Origin: Kordia sp. SMS9
GTDB lineage: Bacteria > Bacteroidota > Bacteroidia > Flavobacteriales > Flavobacteriaceae
Direction of reading: 5' to 3'
Assembly: GCF_003352465.1 (NCBI RefSeq)
Contig: NZ_CP031153.1
Span: forward strand, 5,357,501 to 5,421,500
Length of the DNA stretch: 64,000 bases
Part shown: piece after piece, positions 47,201 through 56,160 of the stretch
Layout of the letters: every line of letters starts with the position of its first letter
Position numbering within the stretch: the stretch's first letter is position 1
The notes under the pieces: generated by a model
Told to the model about the DNA's origin: nothing
What the model saw: only the letters and a program-made list of their open reading frames with translations
The model's database searches: none
Translations under genes and position numbers: made by a program

Positions 47201-49572
47201 TCTGTTTGCGTTCTTTTAAGTCCAACTCTTAGTAAAGGCGGCGCAGTTACATCAAAACTTCGGATAAAGTTGTGCATAGACGCATCTACGCTTTCGGTGT
47301 TGGATATTTGTGCTATTTTAAAGTCAATCGTATCGTGAATTCTTTGGATTGGCTCGCCGTTGATTAATTCAAATGACGTGCGTAGTGCTTCATGTCGGTC
47401 AATAATGGTTTGAAACGCTTTTTCAAATACGTCCACATTGACATCGCCTTCTATTTTAAAGACTACGGGCACGTTATACGCAACGATTCCTGGATTCATC
47501 TGATCTACCACAAACATTCTTTTTTGCGTGTCTGATTGTGGATAATACGCACTGATTTCTGCAGGAACTATGTGATCAAAATTTACTTTTGGAGCGTTTG
47601 AGATCAATTCTAATTGCTGATTGATCGTACGGTTTTCAAACGCACCACGAATGCCAATTTCAACACCGAAAGATTGGTGAATTTTCGAGATTAATCGCGT
47701 TAAAATTAAAGAGTTTCCGCCTATTTGAAAGAAGTCGTCTTTTGTATCAATCTTAGGAGTTCCTAAGTGTTCTTTCCAGATGTTCATTAATTCTTTTGTG
47801 GCATCTGAACTTGATGGAATTTTAGCTTTTGGCGCTGCTTCCTCAATGGCTTCATGTTGCGCATCAAGTTTTTCTTTTTCAGCTTGTAACGCCTGTAAAA
47901 ATTCATCATTTTTCCCTTCTAAATAGTCATTGAGTAGTGCAAAACGTTGTATTTTTCCACTGGTTGTTTTCGGAATTCTATCAACTGCAATTACTTTTTC
48001 TACCGTTAAACCAGTTCTTTGCGCAATGTGTTCTTCTATTGATTTTTCAAGCGTAATAAATTCTGAAATTTCACCATTGAAAATCACAAATATATAAATG
48101 TCATCATGATGCTTTTCCGTATTGAATAAACTACACGTGATGGCTTGTCTAAATTCGAGTTGTTCCATTTCGCCAATGAGATCATCTATGTCATTTGGGA
48201 AATAATTTTGCCCGTTGATTAGGATCATTTCTTTTTCTCTACCTGTTAGGATGAGGTGATTGTCGTCAATAAATCCTAAATCGCCAGTATTCAACCAACC
48301 ATCTTCTGAGATGGTTGCGGCTGTTTTTTCTGGATCGTTGTAAAATTCGGAAGTAACTGCTTTACTCTTTAAATGAACAATTCCTAGTGTTCTTTCTGGG
48401 AGCGTTTGCAGGTTTCTGTCTGTAATTTTTATCTCCGTTCCTGTATACGGTCCTAAATTGGCAAAGGAAACTGCATCCACGGCATCCGCAGCTACTATTT
48501 CTATTTGATCTCCAACTTTTAATTTGTGTCGATTCAGAATGTATTCTCTGATTTGATCTCTATTTTTTAGTGTAAAAGAGACGCCTAGTACAGATTCTGC
48601 CAAGCCGTACGCGGGTCCGATAGCTCCTTTTGGAAGATCGTAAGGCGCAAGCGTGCGTTCAAAATTATCACAAACTTCAATCGATACAGGTTCGGCACCA
48701 TTGATGATTAATCGTAAGTTTTTAAAGGACAACCCTTCCAAATCTTTGATGTTTACGTTGTCAATAGCGTGCTTGAAACCAAAGTTAGGAGAACCCGAAA
48801 TGGTGATGTTGTTATTGGCTAAACTTTTTAACCATACATCTGGATAGGCAAAAAATTCCATAGGTGGCATGAGGAATTGCGGTACATTTTTCAATAATGG
48901 TAGTAGGTGAAAAAATACCAATCCTAAATCGTGCGTAAGCGGCATCCAGCCAAGAAATGAATCTGTTTCCGTCATCTGAATTAGATCAGACATGGTATCA
49001 ACATTGTATAGAATGCTATCTTGCTTGTTGACAATTCCTTTTGGACGCCCCGTAGATCCTGAAGAAAATTGAATGAATACGATATCGTCCGCTTCACCTG
49101 GTAAAACTTTAGCGAGTTTGGAATAGGTGATTTCGTCAAGTGAGATAAATCTTTTATCAATATCAATAGAAGTTTCAGCCTCGTTTTCTATGTATTCTTT
49201 CCAGCTATCTTTTAAGGTTTCTAAATCGGTGATTAGGTATGGATTTTCTAATCGTTCCCATACTTTTCCAATTTTTTTCATGATGTCAACCGTTACCCCA
49301 AAAACAATAGGTACTGGGATAATTTTTCCAAAGACACATGCCCAAAATGTAACTAAGAAGTTTTTATTTGATAGAAACTGGAAAATTAATTCGTCACCAG
49401 GTTGAATCCCTTTTTCTTGTAAAACGTGAAGCATACATCTCGCCTCCATAAAGAGTTTTTTATACGAGATGTATTCTATGTTGTTTTCACTTTCTAACAA
49501 GGTAATCCCTGCTTGGTCACCTAATTTAATATTCTGTTGAAATATTTCTTGTATCGTTAATTGCTTTGCCAT
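41287..49572 (-). CDS. NRPS-1: acyl-AMP ligase-T-C-A-T-C-A-T (lipoinitiation)
   Basis: A 2761-residue synthetase that starts the lipopeptide. Residues 1-575 form a fatty acyl-AMP-ligase-type domain (FIQFSSGSTGRPKG, GPAYGLAESVLG, NTGDLGFIDDNHLILTGREK) with its own carrier (FFQIGGNSL, near 635). C1 (685-1110, HHIVSDG) can join the acyl chain to the first amino acid. A1 (1130-1620) reads DAQDIAFVD and A2 (2180-2660) reads DAQDLALVD, both closest to Gln/Glu-type codes I know, with low certainty. T1, C2 (1730-2160, HHIISDG) and T2 (IQLGGHSLMAVQ) complete two modules. The C-terminal tail (GAGDLVEEGKTEISI) could dock into the TubC-type domain of NRPS-2. The gene starts 18 bases after the PKS stop. 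Confidence 0.94.
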   Translation of the reverse strand: MAKQLTIQEIFQQNIKLGDQAGITLLESENNIEYISYKKLFMEARCMLHVLQEKGIQPGDELIFQFLSNKNFLVTFWACVFGKIIPVPIVFGVTVDIMKKIGKVWERLENPYLITDLETLKDSWKEYIENEAETSIDIDKRFISLDEITYSKLAKVLPGEADDIVFIQFSSGSTGRPKGIVNKQDSILYNVDTMSDLIQMTETDSFLGWMPLTHDLGLVFFHLLPLLKNVPQFLMPPMEFFAYPDVWLKSLANNNITISGSPNFGFKHAIDNVNIKDLEGLSFKNLRLIINGAEPVSIEVCDNFERTLAPYDLPKGAIGPAYGLAESVLGVSFTLKNRDQIREYILNRHKLKVGDQIEIVAADAVDAVSFANLGPYTGTEIKITDRNLQTLPERTLGIVHLKSKAVTSEFYNDPEKTAATISEDGWLNTGDLGFIDDNHLILTGREKEMILINGQNYFPNDIDDLIGEMEQLEFRQAITCSLFNTEKHHDDIYIFVIFNGEISEFITLEKSIEEHIAQRTGLTVEKVIAVDRIPKTTSGKIQRFALLNDYLEGKNDEFLQALQAEKEKLDAQHEAIEEAAPKAKIPSSSDATKELMNIWKEHLGTPKIDTKDDFFQIGGNSLILTRLISKIHQSFGVEIGIRGAFENRTINQQLELISNAPKVNFDHIVPAEISAYYPQSDTQKRMFVVDQMNPGIVAYNVPVVFKIEGDVNVDVFEKAFQTIIDRHEALRTSFELINGEPIQRIHDTIDFKIAQISNTESVDASMHNFIRSFDVTAPPLLRVGLKRTQTEDAYLLIDMHHIVSDGVSYVNIIQEFVDILDNQELQPLTIQYKDYAVWQQNEQRKEQQEDLKEFWVDQFQNIPATLNLPTDYTRPPINNFKGATAAFELNKAEISALANVCANQEVTMYNLLLTSFVVLLSKLSSQEDIVIGTSTAARQHIDLEKMIGVFINTLAIRSFPKGDQNFSEFLLEVKENVLQCFANQEYSYEKLVEQLGIKTDLSHNPLFDIMFEYYNFDLSEFKSENLQLTHVDYDNTSSKLDLSFRVYEKENSHVFYLDYRTDLFKKETIESFIAYYKNILKAITTNIDVKLSEIDILPTKEYKLLAEDYNATAVAYETETDLISLFEAQVEKNKYRLAVCYGEERRTYKELNEESNKIANYLISEGIVPGNIVGIMCERSVNMVVCILGVLKTGAGYLPIDPSLPEQRVSYMLNQSRTAFLLTQDKFIERFTAYLPVQSLNSPKIAMQSTENAAIELLATDMAYCIFTSGSSGKPKGVMMNHRSVINLVKGLEERVYSAYQDQHLKVALLASFSFDASVQQIYGSLLQGHSLYIIDDESRGDGEKLKSFYKTHRIDVSDGTPTHLRLLLDTLGEETTLGNLSSWILAGEALPKELVKKFYSKVEDKVMLYNFYGPTETCVDSTSYKVEKDRLDDYPFIPIGKPLPNERVYIVDVYGNLVPTGVIGELCIAGDGLAQYYVGDVGTSSEKFRSDWINGEERVYLTGDMARWLPDGNLEYCGRIDDQVKLRGYRIELSEIEHQLNTFKEIMHSVVELKTSEDDKYLVAYYESSTAYKVAELRNHLAAYLPDYMVPSYYVQLEKLPLNSNGKVDRKALPDYKVNIEEEYVAPATETETKLVTIWGEVLKLDSAVIGTTSNFFDLGGQSLKLVFLANRIKETFKVSLSLSRLITMKNIQQLAKDIDASLQEEYVQIPQAPKMDAYPLSSTQEKFYFLNQLNKNSTVYNQPLAFMLTGSVDKDKLTKAFQDIIAHHEIFRVCFTLLNDSPVQSITENVPFQIEFFKATLAESSEIISTFIRPFDLSSAPLLRVGLIQIEEEKHILITDRHHIISDGVSLGIFMRDVMQVYEGKEMTPVQLHYKDYAVWQQSEAFKTTLESQKQYWQEVFETPPSILKLQTDFERPSVISYNGAGFNFEIGTEQTRALNDLAKSLNTTLFSVVLGAFKIMLYKLTNQKDVIVGTPVAGRRHADVENMMGVFINVLALRNQIDDKDNLHTFLQRIHETSINSLENQEYPYEKLVDDLDITRDTSRNPLFDVMFVYKDATPIAMQAANLELKEYSLKADTSQMDLIFHVDTTENGINLSFQYATDLFQQSTIEKFAKYFKKIISQLRSNVALGDINILDAQETARIKEFSKPEISFEVEDTIITSFERQVQQFPNEKALVYNNASLTYKELNERSNQLAAYLTNQGVAKGDLVGLILNRSEDIVIGILGILKSGGAYLPIDFKLPENRVTYMLESSNAKLLLGHAEHLEAYKSIITTHDIQNAAIQEYSTKNVNRERTASDLAYCIFTSGSTGIPKGVLMEDSAVVSLVEGLSQTVYNNLDAGLRVGLIASYYFDASCQQIFGALLKGHCVYITEEKERMDGEELYHFYKRNKIEVSDGTPTHLGMLLRGVQGSINLPDLKAWLLAGEALPKGLVRDFYDHLAIPGTVIYNLYGPTEACVDSTFYKVTPENLDKYDTLPIGIPLPNERIYIVDSSGNPVPQGVVGELCIAGAGLARGYLGNGVENEKFKTHWIDGEARVYRSGDFACWLPDGNIAYKGRIDSQIKLRGYRVELEEIEHILFSHKAVVSSAVTIQNIEGEMYIAAYYVTHQDVDGETLRAYLSNSLPDYMVPSFFTKLDKMPLTSNGKLKREALPVPNRTITNTHVAAATETQQKLVEIWAEVLGIEAPSISIDQSFIQLGGHSLMAVQIANKIKRIFNLEMKLVELFQKVTIIQQANFIDANLWIGAGDLVEEGKTEISI

Positions 49573-49590
49573 TTTGTATGTACATGTAGA

Positions 49591-52500
49591 TTAAACCAAT
49601 TCCTCACTTAATGTTTGAAAGGAATTTTCGATTATTTTAGTAGATAACTGTCTTACTGAAGGTCCGGTAAGAAATTCAATTGGTGCAATTTCTACGGCTA
49701 GACTTTCTTTGATCATTCCCATAAATTCTATCGTTAGAATTGAATCCACACCTAATAAGTTGATTCCTTTATCAGATTTGATGTTTGCCATTGGAATTCT
49801 CAGAATTTTCCCTAATTGTTCTTTTAGGAGCGTTACAATGAATTCGTGTTGCGCATTTGGATCAAGGTTGGCTAGTTTTTCTCTGTTAGCAGCCTGAGTT
49901 TCGGTTAAGGATTCTTCTTCATCCGTGTGCATTTTATCAATTTCACTGAAGAGTGCTATACCACTTTTTCCAAAGCTTTTTGAGATTACACTCCAGTTCA
50001 AGTCAAAAAATCCAATTTGTGTTGGTTTTTCTTTGATGATGAATTCTATTCCTTGCATTACTTGTGCATTGGAGAAACCATGAATTCCAGTTCCTTCAAG
50101 AATTTTTTCAATGTTTTCATTTCTAGAAACGACTCCAGCTTCTTTTAACACTCCAAGATTTACCGTAGTTACCGCCAAATTCATACTTTTTCTCCAGTGC
50201 GCAAAAGCGTCTAAAAAGGCATTGGCAGCTACATAGTTGGCTTGACCAATGTTTCCAATTAATGAAGATATTGACGAGAACACTACAAAGTTATCAAGGT
50301 TTAGTTCCTGACTTAAATAGTGAAGGTTCATTGCGCCGTCCACTTTGGGTTTTAGTACGTTCATGAATCTATCTTCATTCATATCTAATAGATAACCATC
50401 ATCTAAGACCATGGCGCCATGAAAGATTCCTGTGAGTGCTGGCAAGTCTTTTTGTATGCTGTTGAATACTTGTTGTACTTCATGAAATTTAGAAATATCG
50501 GCAGCATATACTTGTACGTTGACTCCTTTCTTTTTCATTTTTTCTACTTCTTGTATGGTAGTGTCGCTTTTTAGTCCGCTTCTACTGAGTAGTGCAAGGT
50601 TTTTGGCCCCTTTTTCAACGAGCCATTTGCCAATTTCTAATCCGAGTCCTCTGGTTCCGCCTGTAATTAGGTACGTTCCATCTGCTTTGATGCTACCTTC
50701 TTTGGTGTTGGCAACTTCTACAGGTTGATTGGAGAAGTCTATGACCACATTGCCAGGTGGTTTGTTGTCTTTGATTTGATGGAAGGCTTCATATAGCTTA
50801 TCTACAGAGAAAATATACGCAGGTAAAGACGCTAATACTCCTGATGCTATATACTGTGTTAAGTCTTCTAAGAGCCCTGCTATTTTTTCCTTTTTCTCCA
50901 TCAGCATTCTATCCATATCTACTGCGATGTACGATAGATTGTGATTGAAAAACGTCATATCTATGGAAGCGTTGCTAATGATATCTTTTTTACTGATATC
51001 TACATAGATTCCGTAAGGCGCCAAGGATGCAAAATTTTGAAAGGCGATTTCTCCAGATTGAGAACTTAGCACGACATCCACTCCTTTTCCGTCTGTAACG
51101 GCTTTGATATCTGTTGCAAAATCTAAATTTTCAGAATTGTATACATGTGTTACACCTAAGGAGTGTAAGAACGAACTGTTTTCATCAGATTCTGTTGTGG
51201 CAAAGATTTCAGCTCCTACATGTTTTGCATAGTTGATTGCTGCCAAACCTACACCATCAGTAGCATTGTGAATAAGGATGGTGTCGCCTTTTCCTAAACC
51301 TGCTTTGTCTCGTAAACAATAGATTGCCGTTAAGTAACTCATAACTACTCCAGATGCTGCAATGTTTAAGTTGGAAGGACATTTTACGGCTAAATGCGCT
51401 GAAGCCACAGTATATGATTGAAAAGTTCCTGGAGCCAGCGCCAATACTTTATCGCCCACATTGAACTTTGTAACATCTGAACCTACTTTGGCAATTGTTC
51501 CTACACATTCATAACCTAGACTTTTTCCAGCAAACGTACCTTCTATGAGTTCGTCTGTAATTTTGTTGTCTAGTTTTTGGCAATCAAGATTGCTAAATAC
51601 CGTGTTTTCTATTAAGATTTCAATTTCATTAGCTTTTGGTTCTTGTCGTTGTAAGTTTTCAAAGTGAAGACTTTCAAACCTTGGTGTGGTAGGAAGTTTT
51701 AGTTTGAGTGGTTTTTCTTCAAAATCAACCGTTTTTAACTTCGTTTTTTCGTCTGTTTCTAAATTTACCATTTTTTTATGGTAGATGTATCCGCTTCTGA
51801 TGGCGAGTTCTTCATACGGAACATTTCGAGTATTGATGATATTTGCTACGGTATCCCACATGGTTTCAGCAGCTTCATTTGATACGTTTTCTTCTACATC
51901 AATCATTCGAACTTGACAGTTAGAGAGCTCATTAACAATTAATCGTCCCATACCATGAAGTGTACTGTCTTCCAAAGATGAGATAACATCACCTTCAATA
52001 GCCATTTGACTTGCTTTGGTGAGGATGGATAGTTTGATTTTGGCAGCTGTTTTTTCTGAGAAAAACCGAACAATGTTAAAAAGTGGCATGATTTGATCTA
52101 AGCACTTTTCACTCATTTGCACTAAACTTTCACTGTTATTGGACCCAACAGAAGGCATCAAAATCATGTTGACGTTTTTGTAAGCTTCGTTCCATATAGT
52201 GTTGAGACTATTTTTATCTTGTAAGTCTATTACATGATGATTTTCGCCTAGTTCTTTGTATGCACTTCCAGGTTCTACGATGGCTATATCGCCTGCTAAT
52301 ACTTCTTGCAAAGGCAAACTAGCCACATAGTCGTTGGTAAAAATGTATGTTAAGGTATCTTGAGAAACTTCACTGTATGTTACAGCTTCTTCTTCCTGAA
52401 TCCATGTTGTTTCGAATAGATTTTTAGTGAATGCCTCATCCGATTGCAATTCATTCTTAACTAGTTGCTTGCATTTAAAACCTTCTAAGAACATTAAAAC

Positions 52501-55500
52501 TTCACCTGCTTCATTGCAAATAGTTAAATCTGCAACGATACAAGTATCATCTGCAAATTTTAATACAGAATGGCAAAAGATTTCGTGTGTTGGTTTTGCA
52601 TAGCAGTGTACTTTTTTGATGGATACTGGCACAACATCCATGCTTACAAGCGCAATGGTTGTTTGGAAGCAAGCATCTAATAATGTTGGGTGAATGAAGT
52701 AATCGGTAGACGTTTCAATCATGTCTTCATGCATCTTGATTGTGGCAACCAATTCGTCTTTTCCTTGTTGTATTTCTTTGATACATCTGAAATGAGGTCC
52801 ATAATCAAGTTTCGATTGACTTAACCTTTCGTATACTTCTGTTTCATTGATCGTTGTATCTAGGCGATTCATAATTGCGTTGACGTCTATAGCAGAAGTA
52901 TTTCCCTCAAAGTTTCCGATGGCAAATTTTCCTGACGACATCTCTGTCCAGTGTGCATTTTCTTCTCCGTTTTGGCTTTGCAGGCTGTAGTTTCCATTTT
53001 CTGGATGCATGGAGATGTGCAATTTTTGAATTTCATCTTCATCAATAACAAGTACTTGAAGGAATTTTATGTTTTCCAACATGAACGGTACTTTTTGGCT
53101 GATTTCATGTTGATACATGTCAATGGCAACACCCATATATCCTGCCCCTGGAAAAACCACTTTCCCATGAACGATGTGATCATTTAAGAAAGGAAAAAAG
53201 TACTCGTTTAATTCAAATACATAGGCAGCTAGTGGACCGCTTACTTTTTCCCTAAAGGATAAACCACTCACACCATTTGATTGTTCTTGAGAAAGTGTTT
53301 TAGATGCTCTCCATAGGTATTCTTTTTGCCAAGGATAGGTTGGTAATGTTGTAAAAGGCAACTTTTCTATCCAGTTGTTCCAAGCTATCGGATAGCCCAG
53401 TGTGTATAGTTTGGAAAGGTTTTCAAAGAAGTTAATTTGTTCGCCTTCTCTTTTGTGTAAGGTTTGTAGTAAATGGCAATCTTTTCGGTTTTTAATACAT
53501 TCTAGTATTGAGTTCTTCAACACTGGATGTGGCCCTACTTCTACAAAAACAGTAAACTCATCTTTCAGAATGGTGTTTATCGTTTTTGAAAATACTACAG
53601 GCTCACGCACATTGTTATACCAATATTGGTTATCTATTTGATCTCCTTCTATTACATCTCCAGTAACGGTAGAATAGAGATCTATGTTTGTTTTAGTTCC
53701 TTTGATTGTTTTTACAGCATCTAATAATTGATCTTTTACAAGACTCATTAATGGACTGTGATATGGTACACTTACCGCTAATAATCGGTTAAATACTCCC
53801 ATCGCATCATACTTTTCATGAAGCTCTTGAAGCGAGTCTGAATTCCCTGATATGGTGATGGATGTTGGAGCGTTGATAGCCGCGATAGATACATTTTCAT
53901 ACGAACGGATGCTCTCTTGCACTTCCGATTCGGAAAGTCCTACAGCTAACATTGTTCCTTTGCCTTGCGTATTGGAATGTTGCAAACTACTTCTGTAATA
54001 ACTTACAGTAAGTGCTTCTTTTAGCGATAAAGCGCCAGAAGCATATACGGATGCAACTTCGCCCACACTGTGCCCTACAACCGCATCTGGCGTAATGCCA
54101 TAATGTGCTAGTAATTGGGTAAGTGCCGCTTGAATTACAAAGTTAGCAGGCTGTGCAACGTTTGTTTCTGTTATGATGGAGCTTTCTTCTGGTTTTAAGA
54201 GTTCTTCATAAATAGACCAACCAGAGATCGCGAAAAATTCGGCATCACATTCTTTAATAGCTTTCATGAAAACTGGTTCCGTTTCCATGAGTTCTCTACC
54301 CATTTTCCACCATTGAGGTCCCATACCTGTATAGACAAATACCATTTTTGGTTTTTTGTCTAAGGAACTTCCTTGATGTACTCCTTTTAGTAAAATATCT
54401 TCTTCGTACGCTTCTAGTTTTTCAATGAGATCTTCTTGCGAAGTTGCAAAAATGGTCAAACGTTCTTGATGATTGCTTCTTCTGAAGATAGCGTTGCTTA
54501 GGATTTGTTCAAACTGATCTTCGTTTTCTAGAATGTATTCTTTGTATTTAACAGCCAATTCTTTGAGTGCTGGTACACTTTTAGCGCTGATTGGGAATAA
54601 AAATTGATCCTTTTTTAAAGCGTTTGTTTTTTCTTCCGTGTTGTTTGTGTTGTGTTGTTTTAATACCAAGTGTGCATTAGCACCGCCAAAACCAAAAGAA
54701 TTGATGGAAGCATACGAATCTTCACCTTCTGGTAATGAGGTGACACTTGTTGGAATTTTTAGATTGCTTTCTTCATAGTTTAACGCTGGATTTGGATTTT
54801 TGAAGTGTAAGTTGGCCGGAACTTTATTATTGTTCAAACAAAGTGCCGTTTTAATAAGTCCTGCAATTCCCGAAGCAGCTTCTAAGTGTCCTATGTTTGT
54901 TTTTACCGATCCTACTAAACATTTCGTTTTTCTATCTCCATGCTCAGAAAGTGCTTTGTTTAGCGTTTTAAACTCAATAGGATCGCCGACAGCAGTTCCA
55001 GTACCATGCGCTTCTACATAGTGTACTTTATTTCTGTCGATGTTGTTATCCTTGTATATTTTGCGAATTAATTGTAGTTGAGAATCTGGATTAGGAACCG
55101 TAATTCCGTTGGTACGACCATCTTGATTTGCTCCAGTTCCTACGATTGTGGCATACACTCGGTCATTATCTTTTATCGCATCTGCAAGTGGTTTTAGTAT
55201 GATAATCCCAGCTCCTTCACCTCTTACGTATCCTGCTGCATCACTATCAAATGCTTTACAGCGACTGTGCTTTGAAAGGAATTTTCCTTTGCTCATTAGC
55301 ACAGAACTTTCAGGAGAAAGCATGTAGTTTACACCTCCAACCATTGCCATGGATGATTCTCCATTCCAAATACTTTGACATGCATAGTGAGTGGCTATTA
55401 ATGACGATGAACATGCCGTATCAATGGTTAACGATGGGCCTTTTAAATCGAAAATATAGGATAATCTATTGGACAACATAGTCATTGCTACGCCACTGAT

Positions 55501-55950
55501 GGTATGTGAGTTGATATGATATCTGTTTTTTGATGACGTTTGTGTTAGTAAATTATCAAGCATAAATCCACCAACAAATACACCTGTACTGCTGCCTTTT
55601 ACGTCTTCTAATGCCATTCCTGCATTTTCCAGTGCTTCATAGGCAACTTCCATGAGCATTCGTTGTTGCGGATCTAGTGATTCCGATTCTCTTGGTGACA
55701 TATCAAAAAATAAAGAATCAAACTCAAAGGCACTTTCGGTAAGGAATCCGCCTTGTTGCGCTCTTATTTTTCCTGATCTTGCATCATTTTTGCTGTAATA
55801 TTTTTTACTATCCCATCTATCTAAAGGAACATCCCCGATAGTGTCTGTTTCATTCAGCATCATTTCCCAAAACTTTTCAGCAGACGAACTTGAACCAGGA
55901 AATTTACATCCTATACCTACAATTGCAATTGGTTGATTTTTAGTATTCAT
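49591..55950 (-). CDS. Fully reducing type I PKS: KS-AT-DH-ER-KR-ACP
   Basis: A 2119-residue single-module polyketide synthase. KS (5-435): active Cys in VDTACSSSL (about 180), His in EAHGTGTAVGDP and KTNIGHLEAASG. AT (545-860): GHSVGE (about 625). DH (905-1190): HxxxGxxxxP in HIVHGKVVFPG (about 925). ER (about 1440-1740): NADPH site HNATDGVGLAA. KR (1760-1950): GGTRGLG, with the LDD motif of B-type ketoreductases and YVAANAF. ACP (2010-2090): GVDSIL. All three reductive domains look intact, so the product is a saturated acyl unit; the enzyme could work once or iteratively. No methyltransferase or thioesterase is seen. It lies directly before the lipoinitiation NRPS, so it probably makes or extends the acyl tail. 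Confidence 0.94.
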   Translation of the reverse strand: MNTKNQPIAIVGIGCKFPGSSSSAEKFWEMMLNETDTIGDVPLDRWDSKKYYSKNDARSGKIRAQQGGFLTESAFEFDSLFFDMSPRESESLDPQQRMLMEVAYEALENAGMALEDVKGSSTGVFVGGFMLDNLLTQTSSKNRYHINSHTISGVAMTMLSNRLSYIFDLKGPSLTIDTACSSSLIATHYACQSIWNGESSMAMVGGVNYMLSPESSVLMSKGKFLSKHSRCKAFDSDAAGYVRGEGAGIIILKPLADAIKDNDRVYATIVGTGANQDGRTNGITVPNPDSQLQLIRKIYKDNNIDRNKVHYVEAHGTGTAVGDPIEFKTLNKALSEHGDRKTKCLVGSVKTNIGHLEAASGIAGLIKTALCLNNNKVPANLHFKNPNPALNYEESNLKIPTSVTSLPEGEDSYASINSFGFGGANAHLVLKQHNTNNTEEKTNALKKDQFLFPISAKSVPALKELAVKYKEYILENEDQFEQILSNAIFRRSNHQERLTIFATSQEDLIEKLEAYEEDILLKGVHQGSSLDKKPKMVFVYTGMGPQWWKMGRELMETEPVFMKAIKECDAEFFAISGWSIYEELLKPEESSIITETNVAQPANFVIQAALTQLLAHYGITPDAVVGHSVGEVASVYASGALSLKEALTVSYYRSSLQHSNTQGKGTMLAVGLSESEVQESIRSYENVSIAAINAPTSITISGNSDSLQELHEKYDAMGVFNRLLAVSVPYHSPLMSLVKDQLLDAVKTIKGTKTNIDLYSTVTGDVIEGDQIDNQYWYNNVREPVVFSKTINTILKDEFTVFVEVGPHPVLKNSILECIKNRKDCHLLQTLHKREGEQINFFENLSKLYTLGYPIAWNNWIEKLPFTTLPTYPWQKEYLWRASKTLSQEQSNGVSGLSFREKVSGPLAAYVFELNEYFFPFLNDHIVHGKVVFPGAGYMGVAIDMYQHEISQKVPFMLENIKFLQVLVIDEDEIQKLHISMHPENGNYSLQSQNGEENAHWTEMSSGKFAIGNFEGNTSAIDVNAIMNRLDTTINETEVYERLSQSKLDYGPHFRCIKEIQQGKDELVATIKMHEDMIETSTDYFIHPTLLDACFQTTIALVSMDVVPVSIKKVHCYAKPTHEIFCHSVLKFADDTCIVADLTICNEAGEVLMFLEGFKCKQLVKNELQSDEAFTKNLFETTWIQEEEAVTYSEVSQDTLTYIFTNDYVASLPLQEVLAGDIAIVEPGSAYKELGENHHVIDLQDKNSLNTIWNEAYKNVNMILMPSVGSNNSESLVQMSEKCLDQIMPLFNIVRFFSEKTAAKIKLSILTKASQMAIEGDVISSLEDSTLHGMGRLIVNELSNCQVRMIDVEENVSNEAAETMWDTVANIINTRNVPYEELAIRSGYIYHKKMVNLETDEKTKLKTVDFEEKPLKLKLPTTPRFESLHFENLQRQEPKANEIEILIENTVFSNLDCQKLDNKITDELIEGTFAGKSLGYECVGTIAKVGSDVTKFNVGDKVLALAPGTFQSYTVASAHLAVKCPSNLNIAASGVVMSYLTAIYCLRDKAGLGKGDTILIHNATDGVGLAAINYAKHVGAEIFATTESDENSSFLHSLGVTHVYNSENLDFATDIKAVTDGKGVDVVLSSQSGEIAFQNFASLAPYGIYVDISKKDIISNASIDMTFFNHNLSYIAVDMDRMLMEKKEKIAGLLEDLTQYIASGVLASLPAYIFSVDKLYEAFHQIKDNKPPGNVVIDFSNQPVEVANTKEGSIKADGTYLITGGTRGLGLEIGKWLVEKGAKNLALLSRSGLKSDTTIQEVEKMKKKGVNVQVYAADISKFHEVQQVFNSIQKDLPALTGIFHGAMVLDDGYLLDMNEDRFMNVLKPKVDGAMNLHYLSQELNLDNFVVFSSISSLIGNIGQANYVAANAFLDAFAHWRKSMNLAVTTVNLGVLKEAGVVSRNENIEKILEGTGIHGFSNAQVMQGIEFIIKEKPTQIGFFDLNWSVISKSFGKSGIALFSEIDKMHTDEEESLTETQAANREKLANLDPNAQHEFIVTLLKEQLGKILRIPMANIKSDKGINLLGVDSILTIEFMGMIKESLAVEIAPIEFLTGPSVRQLSTKIIENSFQTLSEELV

Positions 55951-56160
55951 AATTCAATAGTTATTATTTTTTTAATACTCGATTTTAATTTGAAGACACG
56001 CTTAGTAAGCAGTGTTCTGTTGATATTAGAAGTGGAATACGAAATTCCAAAACCATACAACTTTACTGTATGGCACAGCAATGAGCTACATTTTATGGAT
56101 GTGAGCCCAAGCAGTTATTGTATGCTAATATTTAAAAGCTATGGCATAGAAGAAATGCCT

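Noticed and set aside
16634..55481. Many plus-strand open frames of 60-150 codons inside the NRPS and PKS genes
   Set aside because: They are antisense to strongly supported coding sequence, recur at equivalent positions in repeated modules, and show no domain or start signal.
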